From Actinomycetales bacterium (lineage in GTDB: Bacteria; Actinomycetota; Actinomycetes; Actinomycetales; Quadrisphaeraceae): DNA of 40,067 nt. The position numbers and the translations under genes were made by a program. Location of the stretch: NCBI GenBank assembly GCA_022701985.1, contig JAKONK010000235.1:1-40067 (forward strand), written 5' to 3'. The notes under the pieces were generated by a model. The model did no database searches, was not told the DNA's origin, and saw only the letters and a program-made list of their open reading frames with translations. Positions 37,022-40,067 of the stretch are shown one piece after another; the stretch's first letter is position 1; each line of letters begins with the position of its first letter.

Positions 37022-39248
37022 GCGGGTACCGCCGCGGCAGCACCAGGCCCACCGAGCCCCACACCGACCCCGGCAGCGCCACCCCGCCCGCGGGGCCCAC
37101 GGCCTCGACCGGCCCGAGCCTGCGGTTGGCCCGGGCACCGCGGTCGGGCTCGGGCGCGCGGGAGCCGTCCGCGTCGGCCGGGCCCACCCAGGTGGCGCGG
37201 TAGCGGCGGGCCGGGTCCAGGCCCCCCGGGCCGACGGGCACGCGCACGGGCACGGGGTGCTCCACGAAGGACTCCCCCATCTGCACCTGCGCCACCAGCG
37301 CCTCCGACCCGTCGAGGGCGACGACTCCGTGGGCGCGCACCGCCGGGTCCGGCGAGTCGGCGCGCCAGGTGCGCCCGGAGTGCAGCAGCCCGCGGTGGTC
37401 CTTGTAGACCTGCACCCACTGCGCCAGGCGCGCGCGGTCCGCGTCGGAGGCCGTCGAGACGTCCCACTCGATGCCGAACGCCCCGAACAGCGCCGTCGCG
37501 GCGCGGAAGTCCAGCGGGACGCTCCGGTGCGTCTGGTGGGAGACCGGCGCCGAGACGTGGGCCCCCAGGAGCTCCGGAGGCGCCTGCTGGACCATCCAGC
37601 GCTGGATGTCCTGGCGGGCCACCGCGTCGGTCATGTCGGAGGTCCACACGCGCTGCACGTGCTGGAGCACCTCCAGGTCGACCCGGCCGCCACCGGAGGC
37701 GCAGCTCTCCCACTCCACGTCCGGGTGGGCGGCGCGCAGCTCGTCGAGCAGGCGGTAGAACCCCGCGGTGTGGGCGCTCACCACGGGCCGCCCGCCCGTC
37801 CCCGGACCCGCGGCGGCGCCACCGGCCTCCAGCAGGTCGCGGTTGTGGTCCCACTTCACGTAGTCGACAGGTATGGCGCTCAGGACCGCCGAGACCGCGT
37901 CGCGGACGTGCTCGCGCACCTCCGCCCGGGAGAGGTCGAGCACCAGCTGGTCCCTCTCCAGCAGGGGCGTGGTGCCCCTGGCCGACAGCACCCACTCGGG
38001 GTGGGCGCGGAACAGGTCGGAGTCGGGGTTGACCATCTCCGGCTCGAACCACAGCCCGAACTGCATCCCGTGGCCGTGCACGGCCTCGGCCAGGGCCCCC
38101 AGCCCGCCCTCGGCCTGCGGCCACGCCTGCTCGGAGACGACCCAGTCGCCCAGGCCGGAGGTGTCGTCGCGGCGCGAGCCGAACCACCCGTCGTCCAGCA
38201 CGAACCGCTCCACCCCGATCCCGGCGGCGAGCTCGGCCATCTCGAGCAGGTGGGGCAGGTCGTGGTCGAACCACACCGCCTCCCAGACGTTCAGCGTCAC
38301 CGGCACCGGTCGCGCCGGAGCGGCCCCGGTCGCCTCGCCGACGGCGCGCAGGAAGGCGTGGTTCGCCGCCGCCAGCCCGTCCAGGCCCTGCGCCGAGGCC
38401 CCCAGGTAGACCCAGGGGCCGGTGTAGGAGGCACCGGGCACGAGCACGGTCTCCCCGGCCAGCAGCAGCTCACCGCCGCCCAGGGTGGTCACCGACGACG
38501 GCGAGCGCTCCAGCCGCTGCACGGTGTTGCCGCTCCAGCCCACCGAGGCGCAGCGCACCTCCCCCGCGGCGAAGCCGAAGCCCGGGGTGCCCACCACCAC
38601 GTCCCCGGCGGCGTCGTGCCCGGTCTTGCCGGTGCGGTTCTCCCGCAGCCACAGCCCGTCGCGCACCGGGGCGCGCTGCGGGACCCGCTCGTGCAGCCAG
38701 CCGCCGGTGTGGTCCAGCACCTCCGCCGCCTCGTCGGGCAGGGGGACGAGGACCTCCAGGCCCTCCAGGGCGTAGTCGGAGGCACCGGTGTTGGTCAGGG
38801 TGTGGCGGGCGCGCAGCAGTCCCCCGGGCAGCGCCTCCCACTCCGAGAAGAGCTCGAGGTGCGCGACGCCGTCGACGGCGGAGACGGCCACGCGGTCGGT
38901 GCGCGCCCCGTCCTCACCGGCGGTCTCCACCGCGTCGAGGGTGAAGGCGGTCGACCAGGCCGGGTCCTCGCCCGGTGCCGGGGCCGGCCGGTGCCCGCGC
39001 AGCGCCGGACGCGCGAAGCTGCCGGTGGAGTGCTCCGGCAGGACCGCCAGGCCCTGCACCCCGTCCAGCCCGCGACGGGCGGCGACCACGTCGGCGGCGC
39101 TCGCCCCGGCGACCTGCTCGGCCGGACCCCACCAGACCACCCGCGGCAGACCACCCCCGTCCGGCACGGCCAGGACCAGGGCTGCGCCCGGGTCGGCGCC
39201 CGTGCCAGGGCCCGCGAGGAGGACGGCGGTGGGGGCGGTGCGGGTCAC
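36987..39248 (-). CDS. Alpha-galactosidase (GH36)
   Basis: FVLDDGWFGSRRDDTSGLGDWVV; FGLWFEPEMVNPDSDLFRAHPEWVL; VDYVKWDHNRDL nucleophile region; WESCASGGGRVDLEVLQHVQRVWTSDMTDAVARQDIQRW. Confidence 0.95.
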   Translation of the reverse strand: MTRTAPTAVLLAGPGTGADPGAALVLAVPDGGGLPRVVWWGPAEQVAGASAADVVAARRGLDGVQGLAVLPEHSTGSFARPALRGHRPAPAPGEDPAWSTAFTLDAVETAGEDGARTDRVAVSAVDGVAHLELFSEWEALPGGLLRARHTLTNTGASDYALEGLEVLVPLPDEAAEVLDHTGGWLHERVPQRAPVRDGLWLRENRTGKTGHDAAGDVVVGTPGFGFAAGEVRCASVGWSGNTVQRLERSPSSVTTLGGGELLLAGETVLVPGASYTGPWVYLGASAQGLDGLAAANHAFLRAVGEATGAAPARPVPVTLNVWEAVWFDHDLPHLLEMAELAAGIGVERFVLDDGWFGSRRDDTSGLGDWVVSEQAWPQAEGGLGALAEAVHGHGMQFGLWFEPEMVNPDSDLFRAHPEWVLSARGTTPLLERDQLVLDLSRAEVREHVRDAVSAVLSAIPVDYVKWDHNRDLLEAGGAAAGPGTGGRPVVSAHTAGFYRLLDELRAAHPDVEWESCASGGGRVDLEVLQHVQRVWTSDMTDAVARQDIQRWMVQQAPPELLGAHVSAPVSHQTHRSVPLDFRAATALFGAFGIEWDVSTASDADRARLAQWVQVYKDHRGLLHSGRTWRADSPDPAVRAHGVVALDGSEALVAQVQMGESFVEHPVPVRVPVGPGGLDPARRYRATWVGPADADGSRAPEPDRGARANRRLGPVEAVGPAGGVALPGSVWGSVGLVLPRRYPLTVTLVHLRAE

Positions 39249-39281
39249 GGGAGGGTCCTCCGGGTCGGTGCTCGGGTCGGT

Positions 39282-39320
39282 GGTCAGCGGCCGGTCAGCG
39301 GCCGGTCAGCGGCCGGTCAG
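39282..39320. repeat. 11-bp tandem repeat (ggtcagcggcc x3 plus partial) spanning a stop codon
   Basis: ggtcagcggcc at 39282, 39293 and 39304, then ggtcag; overlaps the 3' end of the 39306 ORF and the galactosidase 5' region. Confidence 0.9.
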
Positions 39321-40067
39321 CCTCAGGAGCGCGTCGAGCTCGGAGACCCCGGGGGTGGACGCGTCGGTGGCGGCGCCCGAGGTGGGCCACGAGCGCACGT
39401 GCTCCAGGGCGCGGCGGACGGTCATCGGGTGCAGCGACGGCTCGCGTCCGGCTGCGGTGCCGACGTCCCAGGTGGCCACGACGAGGTCGACCAGCACGCC
39501 CTGCGCACCGGCCTCGACCACCTCGGCGGCCTGCTCGCCCTCGGGCGGACTCACCCAGGTGGCCAGGAGGGACCCCAGGGCCTCGGGCCACGCACCCGCC
39601 GGGTCGGCGCCGGTGCCGCCGAGGGCACCGGAGACGACGTCGGCGACGGTCCGCACGCCGTCGGGCGCGGTGCGCTGCCAGGCGGGGGCGTCGAGGTCGG
39701 CGAGCAGGGCGGCCAGGTCGCCGCCGGCCACCGGGAGCAGCTGGGCGGCGGTGGTGGCCCGCAGGCCCAGCAGCGCGAGGGCGTAGGCCTCCTCGGCGTC
39801 GGCGGAGCGGGTCAGGGCCCACCCGCCGTCGGGCAGCGAGGTGGCCACCTCCCAGGAGCCCCCCTCGAGGTGGAGCCCGTCGAAGGCGGCGCCGACCTCG
39901 GCGCGCAGCTGGCCCTCGCGGGGCAGCCAGAGGACGTCGGCGGCCTCGACGCTGTCCAGGGCCCACTCGGTGGTGCCGTTGAAGCCCAGGACCTGCCCGG
40001 AGGCGAGGTCCTGGGCCTCGATGGTCATGTCCGAGACCACGAAGACGTCGCCGTCCATCTCGCGGTC
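39306..40067 (-). CDS. Conserved hypothetical protein (5' end may extend past the window)
   Basis: DREMDGDVFVVSDMTIEAQDLASGQVLGFNGTTEWALDSVEAADVLWLPREGQLRAEVG...; frame open to the window edge. Resembles an actinobacterial family sometimes labelled pilus assembly CpaE, but with no ATPase motif. Confidence 0.7.
   Translation of the reverse strand, partial: DREMDGDVFVVSDMTIEAQDLASGQVLGFNGTTEWALDSVEAADVLWLPREGQLRAEVGAAFDGLHLEGGSWEVATSLPDGGWALTRSADAEEAYALALLGLRATTAAQLLPVAGGDLAALLADLDAPAWQRTAPDGVRTVADVVSGALGGTGADPAGAWPEALGSLLATWVSPPEGEQAAEVVEAGAQGVLVDLVVATWDVGTAAGREPSLHPMTVRRALEHVRSWPTSGAATDASTPGVSELDALLRLTGR

Overview
This is a very GC-rich actinobacterial chromosomal window, mostly conserved core genes with a few accessory insertions. 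From left to right it holds: two small membrane proteins; a histidine phosphatase; a four-gene iron-siderophore ABC operon (-) with two DtxR/IdeR-like iron boxes upstream; pyruvate carboxylase; an F420/PPOX-type oxidoreductase; glutamate-cysteine ligase; sbcD-sbcC; and the actinobacterial division/metabolic cluster (MerR, bifunctional nuclease, FtsR-like MerR, GarA, GcvH, DUF881, small basic protein, DUF881). These are followed by a LuxR-type two-component system, TetR/DUF1304/NADP-oxidoreductase, tRNA-Pro(GGG) beside a solitary atypical tyrosine recombinase, and der-cmk / IMPase / tyrA-aroH-rlu-scpB-scpA-parA-xerD. The window ends with a spermidine-synthase-like protein, a GH36 alpha-galactosidase and a conserved hypothetical. 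No CRISPR array, prophage or obvious defence island is visible. The observations most worth checking are: (1) the iron operon, whose putative -10 lies inside an iron box directly before a leaderless GTG, and whose permease/ATPase genes carry in-frame tandem repeats; (2) a tyrosine recombinase with a Cys-containing insertion and a changed HxxR motif on the 5' side of tRNA-Pro; (3) a recurring pattern of opposed -10-like elements sharing one TpA at divergent gene pairs, often 6-8 nt before the start codon. All functional names come from motif and family recognition by eye; no searches were run.
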